Below are positions 43,205 to 53,830 of a stretch of 64,000 nt of DNA, piece after piece. The stretch comes from Anthostomella pinea (lineage: Eukaryota; Ascomycota; Sordariomycetes; Xylariales; Xylariaceae). The translations under genes were made by a program, and so were the position numbers. Location of the stretch: the NCBI GenBank assembly GCA_963556695.1, contig CAUWAG010000003.1, forward strand, positions 5,952,001-6,016,000, written 5' to 3'. Under the pieces are notes generated by a model. That model was not told the origin of the DNA. It worked only from the letters and a program-made list of their open reading frames with translations, and did not search any database. The first letter of the stretch is position 1. Each line of letters starts with the position of its first letter.

Positions 43205-43421
43205 TACACTCAACCCTCATAAGTCTCCGTACGCGCCATGTTGGAAGAACTCCAGATCACACCTGAAAATTTGGAAATACTGGAACAAGCAGACAGGAAT
43301 AAGCAGCTCATAGCTATAAAGGCATCTTCGATGCTTATCCCAGCATGCTTATATCGTTTATAATGAATGCACTCTCGCTTGGAGGGGGAAAGTGTACGGA
43401 GACTTGTGAGGGTTCAGTGTA
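43205..43421. mobile_element. MITE copy 4
   Basis: The ends TACACTCAACCCTCATAAGT and TGTGAGGGTTCAGTGTA are inverted; the first 28 bases of each end are nearly perfect complements, including CTCCGTACGC / GTGTACGGAGAC. Internal GGAACAAGC/GGAATAAGC pair with GCTTATCCC/GCTTAT. It is 217 bp long with outer TA dinucleotides. This is the best preserved copy for defining the family. Confidence 0.88.
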
Positions 43422-44726
43422 CCTCAGTGGTAATACGGGGGGTGAATCACCAGCCGGAAAGATCAAAGAAATGTGGTCAAGTCATGACCTTGGCTACCCG
43501 GTAATCCACGTGTGTTCAGGGCCTTCAAACAGAAGTGCAACGGACACGCACCAATCCCAGATGAACATCCGCCTTGGGAGAAGGTCGGTGGAAGGTCTGA
43601 TGCTCCTTCTCTGACGATGACGATGGAAGTTGGGCAGGAATGAGGCGGTCGGTGGTGGCCCAAGCGTCCGAGTGAGCTGGCCCCTGCTCCGGCAGGCAGG
43701 CCCTGTAACAAAGCGCTGCAGCGGTTGGCTGGCAGCCCTGGCTAGGGGCTGCAGCAGCCTGCAAACTTTTCCCAGGCCAGACTCGACCGCCAGCTCACAC
43801 CGCAGGTGCCGGACGGCTTTGGGCCTTGGAAGTGATCAGGGCTGTCAGGTAGAAAGACACAAAACACAGAGCACCTCCAGCTTGATCCCCTCTCTGCTTC
43901 CTTTTCCTCTTCCAACTCCCCCCAAAACCCTCTCCCATTGCGTATTGGAGGAGTGGTGTAGCGAGAGGAAGGAGAGACACAGACACAAGTTCAGTCTGTC
44001 TGTGGGGCATCCTGTTGCCAAAAACAGAACACCACCCACCACCCGGCGACCAGGGCAGCTCAGGGGTGGTGTCTCCAGCCTAACGCGAATCTGCTTGGTC
44101 CTACCCCCTGCGACACCCAACAAGCGAAACGTCGACGTGGTAAAAAAAAACCCCCCAAGCCGATCGTCATCCGCAAGACCAGGGGAGAAGTTACTTGTCC
44201 CGTTTGGCATTCCGACAACGACGACAACTTCATTGTCACGCACGACCTTTGTGCTGGTTTTCTGCCTATCCTTTCGCTACCGACACCGTTTCTCACCTCC
44301 TACCATTCGACTCTAATTGACCAATTAGCTGGAGAAACTAGGAATCCCACAACTGAAGTAAACGTGCACACAGTAAGCTTTGGCTCTGCCCCCTTTCAGC
44401 CAGTGGCTGCCACCCAATCTCCAATCTTATCACAGATATTGTCTTATTGGATTTAACCTTTTGAACCTGACAGATCTCTCGACTTTCAACCAACCGACCC
44501 AAACCTTGACCGGCCACGAGCCTCTACTGGTACACACAGACGCGACATAAACGATTGCCGCGGTTTTCCTCTCTTTCGACCTCACAACCGACTTGCTCCC
44601 GTTCCACCCCGTATCTCTTTACCACCTTGCGTCCGAGCTCTCCTGGGAACCACACACTCCCTCAACACAGCCGCATCACGACACATCTCAGTCTCCGCGT
44701 CTCGACACGGCACCCATTACGGCACC
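43422..44726. other. intergenic region and presumed PRA1 promoter/leader
   Basis: Long overlapping frames (43,630-44,316 on plus, 43,845-44,243 on minus) are low-complexity C/T-rich sequence typical of fungal 5' leaders; I do not accept them as genes. GTAAGC-type donors and pyrimidine runs near 44,370-44,500 could mark a leader intron. Confidence 0.45.
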
Positions 44727-45257
44727 ATGTCTCGTATCCAGATTCCCCTTGACGTCCTGACGTCGCGCCTGAACATTCAGGACCGCTTCTCGGGCTTCCG
44801 CAACACCTCGCTGTCTAGCCGCTTCGCCAACATGCGCCCCGTCAGCGAGTTTTTCGATTTCAAGCGCCTCTCCAAGCCCGCAAACTTCGGCGAGGTCCAG
44901 TCGCGTGTCAACTACAATCTAAGCACTTTCTCGAGCAACTACGCTCTGGTCTTTGTGCTTCTCAGCGTCTACGCCTTGATCACGAACCCCCTCCTGCTCT
45001 TCGATATCGTGCTTCTGGTCGCTGGTCTCTGGCTCCTGGGACGACTCGGCGGTCAAGACCTCGTCATTGGCAGCTTCCATGCCACATCCTCCCAGCTGTA
45101 CACCGGTCTGCTCTGCACCTGCGGTCTTCTCTTCATCATTGCATCGCCTTTCTCCACCGTCCTGTGGCTGATTGGTGCGAGTGGCGTGGTCATCATTGGC
45201 CACGCTGCTTTTATGGACAAGCCTATCGATGAGGCTTTTTCAGGGGAGGCGGTCTAG
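44727..45257 (+). CDS. PRA1/Yip3-family prenylated Rab acceptor
   Basis: The 176-aa intronless frame carries the PRA1 layout: an amphipathic N-terminus (about 1-70, with NMRPVSEFFDFKRLSKPANFGEVQSRV), then four hydrophobic segments arranged as two hairpins (NYALVFVLLSVYALITNPLLLFDIVLLVAGLWLLG at about 72-106 and LYTGLLCTCGLLFIIASPFSTVLWLIGASGVVIIGHAAF at about 125-163) and a short acidic C-terminus. Family members sit in the ER/Golgi membranes and assist Rab GTPase membrane delivery. No disruption. The 3' end overlaps the open extension of the following gene. Confidence 0.92.
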   Translation: MSRIQIPLDVLTSRLNIQDRFSGFRNTSLSSRFANMRPVSEFFDFKRLSKPANFGEVQSRVNYNLSTFSSNYALVFVLLSVYALITNPLLLFDIVLLVAGLWLLGRLGGQDLVIGSFHATSSQLYTGLLCTCGLLFIIASPFSTVLWLIGASGVVIIGHAAFMDKPIDEAFSGEAV

Positions 45258-46552
45258 GTGGTCGGCCGCGAGCTCCCAAACATGCGCCCCAATGGGGAAG
45301 ACCATCGAGGCGCGGACAGAGGAAGTGGCCTGCGCCTGGGGAAGACGAACACGATATTTGGAATACTAGGCATCGGGTCGAGGAGTTGGACAGCGATGAC
45401 ACGGACACTCAAGGCGTTGGTTTGACAACTGCATCAGGTAATAGACGGTTTTTTAGTGGTCCACTTCGGTTCACAGGTGTAGATCTGGGCACCGGTGGTC
45501 GGTCGCGCAATGGTTATCCTTATCTACCTTCGGAAGACGGTGATTCGACGGAGGACGATTCCCAAGCTACTTCGGACGAGGAGCCAGAAGACGATGCACG
45601 GGTGGCCAAGGAAGATGCATTGGTGCAATCGGCCCTCGCGCGAATACGAAAAGCGCAAGCCAAAGGGAAACAAGAGGTCAAACTTAACAAGGAGGAGCTT
45701 GGTGCTCTTGAACGGAGGCGGAAACGACTACAAGCCGAAGCGGAGGCTGCGAGACAGAATGGCTCTGGAAGGCGGCATAAGGAAAAGGAGCAACGATATT
45801 CTGTCCCATTATCGCATTTTGAGCCTCCCCTTCCTGGGCGCCCAAGTGGTCCATCGGTTTCAGACGATGCCTTACCGCGCCACCCTCTGCCGTCGACTTT
45901 GGCACAGAGTCAAGGCCAGGTACGGCCTGGCCCACCAATGGGACTGTTCCCCCCTCCCAATGCCTCACGTACTCGTCCTCGCTCAGCTACATCATCATCT
46001 CAACGTCCTCAAACCGAATACAGAGGCTCGGGCTCTTCCTCACCCTTCGAGTATCAGTACGTATCATCGCCTGCTAATCAACGCCACGCTTCCGACAATG
46101 CAAGACCTTCATCTTCCCGGCTATCCCTTCCACGCGAAAACGAGTGGCGTCCTTATTCCTCACCATCTCCGAACCATGCCCGAGACCCCTTCCTGTACCA
46201 GACGGCGGGCCCGCGCGCGCCTTACCCTCCAGGCGCTGCAGCCGCAAGACGGAATGTTTCGGGGCCTTCAGACATGACATCACATGGCACTATGCCTCGC
46301 AGGGCAGCTCCTGCTGCAGCCAGGAGCAGCTCGGAGGATACGAGTGAAGAGGACGATGATACGACCAGTGATGATCATGGAAATGGCGTTCAAATTGCAG
46401 TCAACAGAAGCCGGGAGGAAGTGGTTGTCGTTGAAGCGTCACCCTCTCCTGAGCCTGAACGTCAGAGGGGAAAGAAGTCCTCAACTTCTAACTCATCACC
46501 CGTGAAAAGGAAGCCTGTGACCGGAGGGGGTAGAAGACGGAAAGGCAGATGA
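45233..46552 (+). CDS. conserved disordered fungal protein, start codon not found
   Basis: The frame is open from about 45,233 to the stop at 46552. The ordered-looking N-terminal part (GRPRAPKHAPQWGRPSRRGQ, GEDEHDIWNTRHRVEELDSDD) is followed by an acidic segment, a coiled-coil helix (ALVQSALARIRKAQAKGKQEVKLNKEELGALERRRKRLQAEAEAAR) and a long Pro/Ser-rich disordered region ending in a basic KRKPVTGGGRRRKGR tail. Such an acidic/coiled/basic layout suggests a nuclear protein. No in-frame ATG exists for the first 200 or so residues. A CTTTTTCAG acceptor at the 5' edge, inside the last PRA1 codons, suggests a 5' exon further upstream. Confidence 0.6.
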   Translation, partial: GFFRGGGLGGRPRAPKHAPQWGRPSRRGQRKWPAPGEDEHDIWNTRHRVEELDSDDTDTQGVGLTTASGNRRFFSGPLRFTGVDLGTGGRSRNGYPYLPSEDGDSTEDDSQATSDEEPEDDARVAKEDALVQSALARIRKAQAKGKQEVKLNKEELGALERRRKRLQAEAEAARQNGSGRRHKEKEQRYSVPLSHFEPPLPGRPSGPSVSDDALPRHPLPSTLAQSQGQVRPGPPMGLFPPPNASRTRPRSATSSSQRPQTEYRGSGSSSPFEYQYVSSPANQRHASDNARPSSSRLSLPRENEWRPYSSPSPNHARDPFLYQTAGPRAPYPPGAAAARRNVSGPSDMTSHGTMPRRAAPAAARSSSEDTSEEDDDTTSDDHGNGVQIAVNRSREEVVVVEASPSPEPERQRGKKSSTSNSSPVKRKPVTGGGRRRKGR

Positions 46553-46919
46553 GGGGAGCCAAGTGACAACAGCGAACCGACCTATGACCAATATATACCA
46601 TACCCGTGTAATACCAAAACATTCACGAACTTTGTTTCCTAATGATGCAATTGCGTTTCCCTTCTCATTTCACCTGTGCGAGACCCGGCAGACTGTTTCT
46701 GTGAACATAAGAATATGATTCAAATTTATACCGATCTAACCTCAAGGGTATCCTAGCGAACAAGAAATTCCAGCTTTTCTTTCGATCATCAGTCATCAGG
46801 CAGCTCTACCAAAAAGAGAACGATACGGAGAGAAGCGGAAATCCGGACCAGACCATCCAACGCCATTTACCGGCCACACTTCAAAGCAATTTCCCAACGG
46901 CTGTTCACACGACTTTTCC

Positions 46920-47811
46920 TCAAGAGAATATTTTCCCTATTCCACTCAAGAACCCACCACCACCCATCAACCCGCTCCCCCAACCATCGCCGCCGCCGCC
47001 GCCGCCATACTCGGTCCGCCGCCTCTCATAATGTACATCGGCCCTACCGCCGCCACCGCCCCCGAAGCCGCCGCTGGCCATGCGTACGGCCTCGCCCATG
47101 AGGCCAATGCTATCGCCCGACGCCGTTTTGGCGGCGATGCCGAGCATGCGCTCCAATCCGGGGGGAAGACGTAATCCGAAGCGGGCGAGCATGGCCGTCA
47201 GGGCGCCGCCTGTCACCAGTGGCATTATTACTAGCATGAACACTTTCATCGGGTGGCGCTTCGCGTAGTATATTAGGTCGCGGAGGAGGCGCTTGAGCTT
47301 CTTGTAGGAGCGCTGGACGAAGTTGGCGCGCGGGGAGCGCTTGTAGAAGGAGGAGGAGTTTGTGCGGCCTGCGTGGTTGTGATGTTAGCTTTGGGGTCCT
47401 GATGTTGTTTTGTTCTTCTTTTTCTCCGGGACCTGAATGCCCGGCTGGTTCCTATTCATGCAGACATCCCAGGGACGATTCCTCGTCCTCTTTCTGGGGA
47501 CTACACTAGGGGACAAAAGGGGAAAAGAGACCGAACTCACCCATGCCGAAGAAGCTCCGCGTGCTGTTGTTGTTCCCCAGGCCGAAGAACGAGTTCCGCG
47601 AGCTGTTGTGCTTCTGGTAGTTGCTGTCGGCGCCGAAGATGCCGCTCAGGCTGCCGCCCGACTGCGGGTGCGAGCTGGAGTGGCGGTGCTTGCTGCGCGA
47701 CCGCGACCTGGACCGCTTGCGGTGCTGCTTGTGCGAGGACGACGACTTGTGGTGCTTGTGCGATTTCTGTGAGATGACGGACCCGCCGTCCCAGCCGTCG
47801 AAGAAGCCCAT
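46920..47811 (-). CDS. uncharacterised fungal protein with basic Ser/His/Lys-rich N-terminus and one membrane segment
   Basis: Exon 1 (47811-47541) and exon 2 (47368-46920) join in phase (SFFGMG-RTNSSSFYK) to give 239 aa. The N-terminus MGFFDGWDGGSVISQKSHKHHKSSSS leads into an Arg/Ser run (RKRSRSRSRSKHR) and a Ser/Asn/Gly/Phe-rich segment. The middle has a basic helix (RSYKKLKRLLRDLIYYAKRHP) followed by a hydrophobic stretch (MKVFMLVIMPLVTGGALTAMLA). The C-terminus is a poly-Gly-rich tail. I know this architecture only as a conserved hypothetical family of ascomycetes, with no assigned function. Confidence 0.8.
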
Positions 47812-48666
47812 GGCTACGGCTGGCTGGTTGCTGCTGTTGGAAGCTACGCCTGCTGAGAGGCTTCAGAGGTGTCGTTGAGATCGGACCGAGTCGTGTGGTA
47901 TAGTCAACGGGATTTGTATACAATGTCTCAGGTGGTGGGCTCCCGGTGTAAGAGAAGTAGATACTGGTGATACTGATGATAGCCGATAGGGATAGCTCAA
48001 TGGCGGACGGCGGGGAAGCTTCAAGTTTCAAATCCAAGAGGAGACAGACTGCGACTACCACCACGAACATCCACAATCCACAATCCACAAGCCCCGTTCA
48101 ACTGCTTCGATGTATTTGCCGCGATGAGCAGAGTGAAAATTCAAAGAGCAGAGCTTCACAATACTAAAGAGGATTGGAACTACAAATCGCAGGAGGGGAT
48201 TGGGCACGGAAATATGCAGCTCTCCTCCCGCTCCCTGTTCGAGGGCCACTCACCGACAATTGGAGTGGCTGGTCAGTGGTCGTTCCTCTTTTGGGCCCTG
48301 AGCCAATCTGTCACGCTAAGGCAGTGCTGATCTGCGCTAGACTCATTTGGTTGTAGTGCTGTTTCGGCAGGTGGGGACGGTGAGCGACAGGAAAGGCCTT
48401 TGCAGTGATTAGGTAATAAGATACAGATCAAGCCACGGTGGCTAGAACTTCTGCCAAGGTCGAGCCCTGTCCAAGGAGCGCCACAGTCATGACGTCCATC
48501 CTCAGATTATCCCTGTCCTCGCTCTAATCCTCAAGATTCACGACTCAGTACGAACTGGCTTCTTGACTTTGCGAACCATACAAACAGCCCTTCCTAAATT
48601 TATCTTTCACTATTCTACTCTCTCTACGCTCCTCCTCTACCTAGTATCCCAATATCTACCGCCAAA
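47812..48666. other. divergent promoter region
   Basis: This separates the minus-strand hypothetical gene from the plus-strand J-domain gene; no further gene seen. ATCCACAATCCACAA is a short direct repeat near 48,070. Confidence 0.5.
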
Positions 48667-49594
48667 ATGAGTACCGGTCCTCCTCCCAACTACTGTAAGT
48701 CAGCCTGGAATCCCCCTCCTTGACCGTTCGCTCGCAACCCCACTAACACCACATGATGCGCAGACAAGATCCTCGAGGTCGCTGAAACGGCAACAACAGC
48801 GCAGATCCGCGATGGATACAAGAAGTAGGCATCTCTTCTTCCCGTTCTATTCCTGGATAAAACAACTAGTATCTATCTCCTTTCAGTACTGACTCTCCTT
48901 TCCCCACAGAGCGGCCCTCAAGACGCACCCCGACAGGGTCCCCGCCGACTCGCCAGAGCGCGCCTCGCGCACGCGCAAGTTCCAGCTCGTGAACGACGCC
49001 TACTACACGCTCTCGGACGCCTCGCGCCGGCGCGAGTACGACGCACAGCGCAAGCTCTTCAGCGGCAGCACAGGCAGCTCCTTCTTCGGCGGCGGCGCCA
49101 GCAAGCCCAGCGCCTCGGCCAACAGCGGCCCCGAGTCGTACCCAGACCCCTTCGAGGAGGAGATCCCAGTCGGCGGCGACATGCCCCAGGGCGGCGCTGC
49201 GCCCGGCGCTGGCGGCTTCACCAGCTGGGCGTGGAACTACTTCACGGGCAACAGCAACGGCGCCAACACGCAGCAGGCGCGGCAGCAGGCCGAGAACGAG
49301 CAGTTCGGCGACGTCTTCGAGGAGATGCTGCGCGAGGAGGGCATGGATGAGGCGCAGAACAAGGGCAAGATGTGGAGCATGGCCGGCGGCGCCGCGGGGG
49401 GCATCCTCGGTTTTATTGCTGCCAACTTCCCCGGCGCCGTCGCGGGCGTCGTCGCCGGCAACCGCTTCGGCGCTATTCGCGACGCGCGCGGCAAGAGCGT
49501 CTACTCGGTTTTCCAGGAGCTGCCGCAGGGCGACCGCGCGCGGCTGCTGGCGCAGCTTGCTACGCGGGTCTTCAGCCATGCTGTGGGTGTGTAA
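48667..49594 (+). CDS. J-domain (DnaJ-like) co-chaperone
   Basis: Three exons (48667-48694, 48764-48824, 48910-49594) give 257 aa. The J domain occupies residues about 7-75 with NYYKILEV, the HPD catalytic loop at 36-38 (THPDRVP) and FQLVNDAYYTLSD, so it should stimulate an Hsp70 ATPase. A Gly/Ser/Pro linker follows, then a helical FGDVFEEMLREEGMDEAQN and a glycine-zipper-like hydrophobic segment (GGAAGGILGFIAANFPGAVAGVVAGNRFG) that may insert in a membrane, and a C-terminal helix (SVYSVFQELPQGDRARLLAQLATRVF). It has no zinc-finger or typical class A/B C-terminal domains, so it is a class C J-protein. Two introns interrupt the J domain. Confidence 0.9.
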
Positions 49595-50214
49595 GGGCGT
49601 TTGAGGTACGCAGGGGTGGGGGGTGGAGTTGGGATTGGGACAATTAGGCCATCGATGGGATGGGATGCCGCTACGAAACAAGCAAGCTTCTACCTAAGTA
49701 CTTGTGCGTTATGTGGGTGGTAAGAGCTGGGTCATGGCGCTTTTAGAATTACGCGGTGTTCTCTTCCGCACTGGGACAAATATGAATGCGCGGAGTTTTC
49801 GGTCTGCTTTGGAAGGGAAGAACGCAATGGTTCAACGGGTTAGATAGATATCAGCTTTCAGTAATACAGATCATGATTACTGATTCAAGGACGAACGGCC
49901 TTCTTCCCGAGTTGCCCCTATATTATTTTGCCCCTTTGAGACTGCCCTTTTTTGCGGCGTGCCGGCACTGGATACTCGCCTCCCTACTTCGACACACGGA
50001 TAATGGAAACGGGCATTCCCGGCCCCCTGAGTTGGCCAGGAATACATGCCCTATACTTTCTCGACCACGTAACGGTTACTTTTGCATGTGGTCACATACG
50101 TCCTCGCCAAGTGTAACCAGTATATCGACAAGTTCTATCAACCCGAACTCGCCGCCATTGTCTTTTCTTACTTGCTTTCACGATGGCACGGTTGCAGCCG
50201 TCGGCTTATGCGTT
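49595..50214. other. intergenic region, no gene seen
   Basis: Nothing supported. Confidence 0.4.
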
Positions 50215-50952
50215 CTAGGCGTCGTTCATGGTCTCGACGTATTTCCATTCGCCTTGCCGTAAGTATAGCAGATACCATGATGGGCTTGATGTGCCCTTTG
50301 GGAGTGCCAGGCCTGTACTTGTCCATGGCGACGAGGAACTCGGCCTTGCCCGGACCGCGGAAGCCCGGCGTCGGGGATCCCCACCGAGGGGCGCAATGGA
50401 CTCGTGGCACGAGATCGCCGAGGTGCGCGAGGTCTGACTTGAAGGCAGGGATACCAATGTCAGCATCATCAAGTGTTGTGGCACCTACGTACAGTACGAT
50501 AGGAGAGAACCAGAGCCTGGACACAGAAAGAACATACTCGTTGATCCTAGCACCCTTGCCCATCATCAAGGCGCCGGCGAGGTTGAAGCGATACTCGCCG
50601 TTGGGCTCGTTCTCCCTGGCGCGCCAGTGGGCCATGAACCTGTCCCCAGTCCCACGGGCGACGAAATCCTTGATTTTGTCCATGGCGACCGGGTCGTCGG
50701 TGGTCAGAATCGCCATCGGATAAACATGCTTGGTTACCAGTGGGATCAAGGGTGAAAGGATTCCACCACCGCGAGCGCGTTGCGCTTTGCTGTGGCGCTC
50801 TCTCCAGACTACGGGTATGTCGAACGTCTTTTGCAACTGGAACAGAATCTCGACATCTCCGTCATTCTCCCAAAGGCCTGCACCAAGACGGGTTCAGCTT
50901 GTCTGCCCGGTAGGAGGACTGGAATCGACTTACGCAGCCCCCATTCGTACAT
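50215..50952 (-). pseudogene. uncharacterised fungal protein, probable frameshift near the C-terminus
   Basis: Exon 1 (about 50952-50934, MYEWGLR) and exon 2 (from 50877) join in phase to LWENDGDVEILFQLQKTFDIPVVWRER, then ILTTDDPVAMDKIKDFVARGTGDRFMAHWRARENEPNGEYRF and GYRPGTPKGHIKPI-type sequence. At about 50,276 this frame continues into basic, unlikely sequence, while a second frame gives a natural-looking end (YLRQGEWKYVETMNDA) with a stop at 50215. A one-base change would connect them. Upstream, the open frame holds a hydrophobic LANIRLLLLLLPAN that may be a longer N-terminus. I do not recognise the family. Confidence 0.45.
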
Positions 50953-52494
50953 GTTGGCTGGTAGGAGTAGTAGGAGTAGGCGGATGTTGGCCAGCACCAA
51001 TGTGCTGACGACGTGCTGTTCGTGGGTAACCGAAGGCGAAGGGTATTCCCGATGGTGGTCCTGGGAGAACAGTCTGGCTAAAATGGGAGTAGGGAAGTAG
51101 GGACAGTTATGTACGAGTAAAATGTGCCAGAACACGTACTCAGCGGCGTATCTAGCCTTATTGTGATTGTTATAAGCAGTATATGTGACATCCTGATAGG
51201 ATCACATGATAGTTTCGATGGTGCCATATTGGCGTTGGCCATGAGATTGAGGGAGGAGACGAACAGAGCTCAGCCATGGGCCACCAACAAAAAAAAGAAT
51301 AATGAAAAATTGTTAATTTGCTCAAGGTTACGGCAGAGCCTGAATTGATTCCACATCATCGATACCATCTCATTCTCCTGGGTTTGGAACACGAAGACTC
51401 AGGTTGGTGACCTGCGCAAGGGCAGCGGCGCCTATATTGAGCCTGATCATCGCGTTGGTTCCAAACTAACTTCCTCGAAGTGGGTATCTGAGTAGCGAAC
51501 CGAGGTCCGGAAACGGTATGGATAACGCAGACATACGGATAACCCTGCAAGAACTCAACACTCCCAGGGGCCGCCAGGCGCTTCGAGTGGCATTCATGTT
51601 CATGTTCTTTCGCAAGCTGGAGTGATAACTCGCAGTGGAATGACCAGCGGTCAGCTGGTCATTCCAGTCTATTACCCCGGGTTGTTGCTTAAGCTCGGTT
51701 ATTACGCATATTATTGCTTCAACCACAGGATTCGTAGGCATCCTGCAAGGAAGGAACCAGGCCTGTACATCTGTGTGGGTCATGAGCCAGATAGCCTACG
51801 AAGGTTCAACATACATACCAAGCTTCGGACACGGCCTAACTGCTGGAGGGCTGGTCGCTGACCACCCATGACCGGCTAGGTCAAAAAGATCGTATCGACC
51901 ATTAAGATACACTGGGAGCGATGTCTGCGATGCACTAACACTGCGCAATAGTATCGTCGTAGACGAGTGGTTCCATGCCCTATAAGGCAAGATCGAATTG
52001 ACATTTCGATGAATAGCCTGATGTGTCGAGTCAGTACTCGTACGAGGATTATATAATAGATGGGAAGATGTGATTCTGTGTAGTCAGGTATAATTCCAAA
52101 AGTTCGCATCAAGGTCTAGCGACTCAAATACAATCTAGCATGATTTTTGGTGTGGTCATCATGCAAAGGGTTTGGGGAGGGGATATGAAAACGGGGAACT
52201 TACTAATTCGAGAGACGGGCATGTCTACTGATGCGTTTGAAGGCTGTATCAGTGTCACGCTCGCCGTCCCGTATTTGAGTCCATCTAGCATAGCATAGCT
52301 TTCCTGTATGCAGTTAGATGGCAGCGTAGCTAGCATGTATTAGACTCCTAACAACCTATTAGCAGCCGCTCAGGCATAACCCGCAGAACACCAGACGTAC
52401 CGAGGTCCAGCAAAACACTCCTTCATCATTTAATATCAAGGACGAAATGGTACATGACATCAAGCTAGGTCACAGCCACGATGATGTGACCTTA
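50953..52494. other. intergenic region with a dispersed-repeat segment
   Basis: No supported gene. Bases 51,323-51,400 match a segment at about 34,625-34,705. GACCAGCGGTCAGCTGGTC is a near-palindrome at about 51,640-51,662. Confidence 0.4.
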
Positions 52495-53320
52495 TCAGAA
52501 GCGATCCTCCGGTCTCTTCCACCCTGCTAACCGGGTGACTTCCCCGATAGCGGAGAGCACGTAGTCAACTATAACCTTCACCATGCCTTGCCGCTTGTTC
52601 TTTCCATTCCCACCATGCGATTGCGGTTCGGTTCCTATTGTAGGGAGGGTATTGTCGCTCGCAGACAGGCTGACGAATAATGCAAAGGGGACTAGCCATA
52701 CGCACAGCCCGAAGTACGAGGCAATCTCGGTAAAGCTCGGGATATCGGGCTGGTCGTACATTGATTGCATGTAGGAGTATGATCGTTGTTGCAGGTCCGC
52801 GAAGTGTCGAAACCAGAAGTAATGGTTCACGAGGACAAGCACTGCCGCCATGTCAGCAACTCTGCTTTTTTGTTCATCGAAGATGGACGGTTGGCGGGAG
52901 GCACATACCACAAGAAGCCATGAAAAGGGGGTCTGTCAACTTGACGAATGGGAAACGTCGCATGTTTCCCAGGTAGACGACATGCGACGCGATGCCCATC
53001 AACGTGTACCAGACAGGGAAGCCATCCACAATGCAAAGAACCAGTTGAAGACCGATGATGAAGTAGATGAGTTTCGTAAGGAATTTCTTCGCGAAGACGG
53101 TATGCTCTTCGACGAGTTCGGACAGGTAATAGAGACCAGAGGCTGGATACAGACTCTATTAGCTGGATAATCTCGACGCCCGCGTGCGATGATTGCGCAT
53201 CATCGATTGCGACTCTATCGCCAGGAGCCCGGGTGTTGCCATGTACGTACCGATAGCCAAGGTCAAGAAACAGAAGCCCACGATGGACCCAAGGTACCCG
53301 ACAAGAGGTAAGATCCACAT
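52495..53320 (-). CDS. SVP26: SVP26/TEX261-family ER-Golgi cargo receptor
   Basis: Three exons (53320-53251, 53142-52909, 52841-52495) give 216 aa with all junctions in phase. Four to five hydrophobic helices run through MWILPLVGYLGSIVGFCFLTLAI, YYLSELVEEHTVFAKKFLTKLIYFIIGLQLVLCIVDGFPVWYTLMGIASHVVYLGN, and VLVLVNHYFWFRHFADLQ, with MRRFPFVKLTDPLFMASC as the most conserved block. The yeast homologue packages early-Golgi type II glycosyltransferases into COPII vesicles. The C-terminal tail is hydrophilic (about 175-216) and faces the cytosol in known members. The gene is intact; introns are 108 and 67 bp. Confidence 0.92.
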
Positions 53321-53830
53321 GTTGACGGCTATGAAAGGATCATGTCATGACAGGGTGACGACAAGTGCGGCTCGGGAAGGATGATGGAGCTGGAGTCGAA
53401 CCGGAGTGCTGAATTCGAAGCTTGAAAGCTTGCAGGATCGATAGACGTGGACAACAACCAAGTCGCCGCCAACATCAGAGATGTGAATCCGGCCAACCAA
53501 CGCGCGACAATGGAAGCGTGGCCTGAAGTCGGGTTCTTCGAATACCGGTACGAGACATACAGCACTTAATTAGGTTTGCATCTAACCGAGGATCGCCCGG
53601 GGTCAGATATCGATAAGAATACGTCTCCACAGAAAAGTTCAAAGCTGGGGATCGCAGTCCACCGCAGTCACAGTGAGATGAAGGCTTGAATTCTCCAGAT
53701 TCTCCATGCCGTCAGAGACAGCTTGACACATACCTTAGCCCACGTCTTCCCATGGCCGCCGCGGAACTCTGATATAATAAGTTGCGACCACGGCAAGGCA
53801 CACTTTGGAATAGAATAAACCCATTGCACC
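53321..53830. other. promoter region between divergent SVP26 and BUD23 genes
   Basis: No further gene; short frames only. Confidence 0.5.

Noticed and set aside
43630..44316. Long open frame (228 codons) upstream of the PRA1 gene
   Set aside because: Low-complexity Pro/Ser/Thr/Arg sequence with no domain, overlapping another long frame on the minus strand; typical of C/T-rich fungal promoter and leader DNA.
48866..49681. 271-codon minus-strand frame covering the J-domain gene
   Set aside because: Antisense shadow; the plus strand has the J domain with HPD and in-phase introns.
53380..53450. GGTTCGACTCC on the minus strand resembling a tRNA T-arm
   Set aside because: The flanking bases do not form the T stem, and no D-arm, anticodon arm or acceptor stem could be folded around it.
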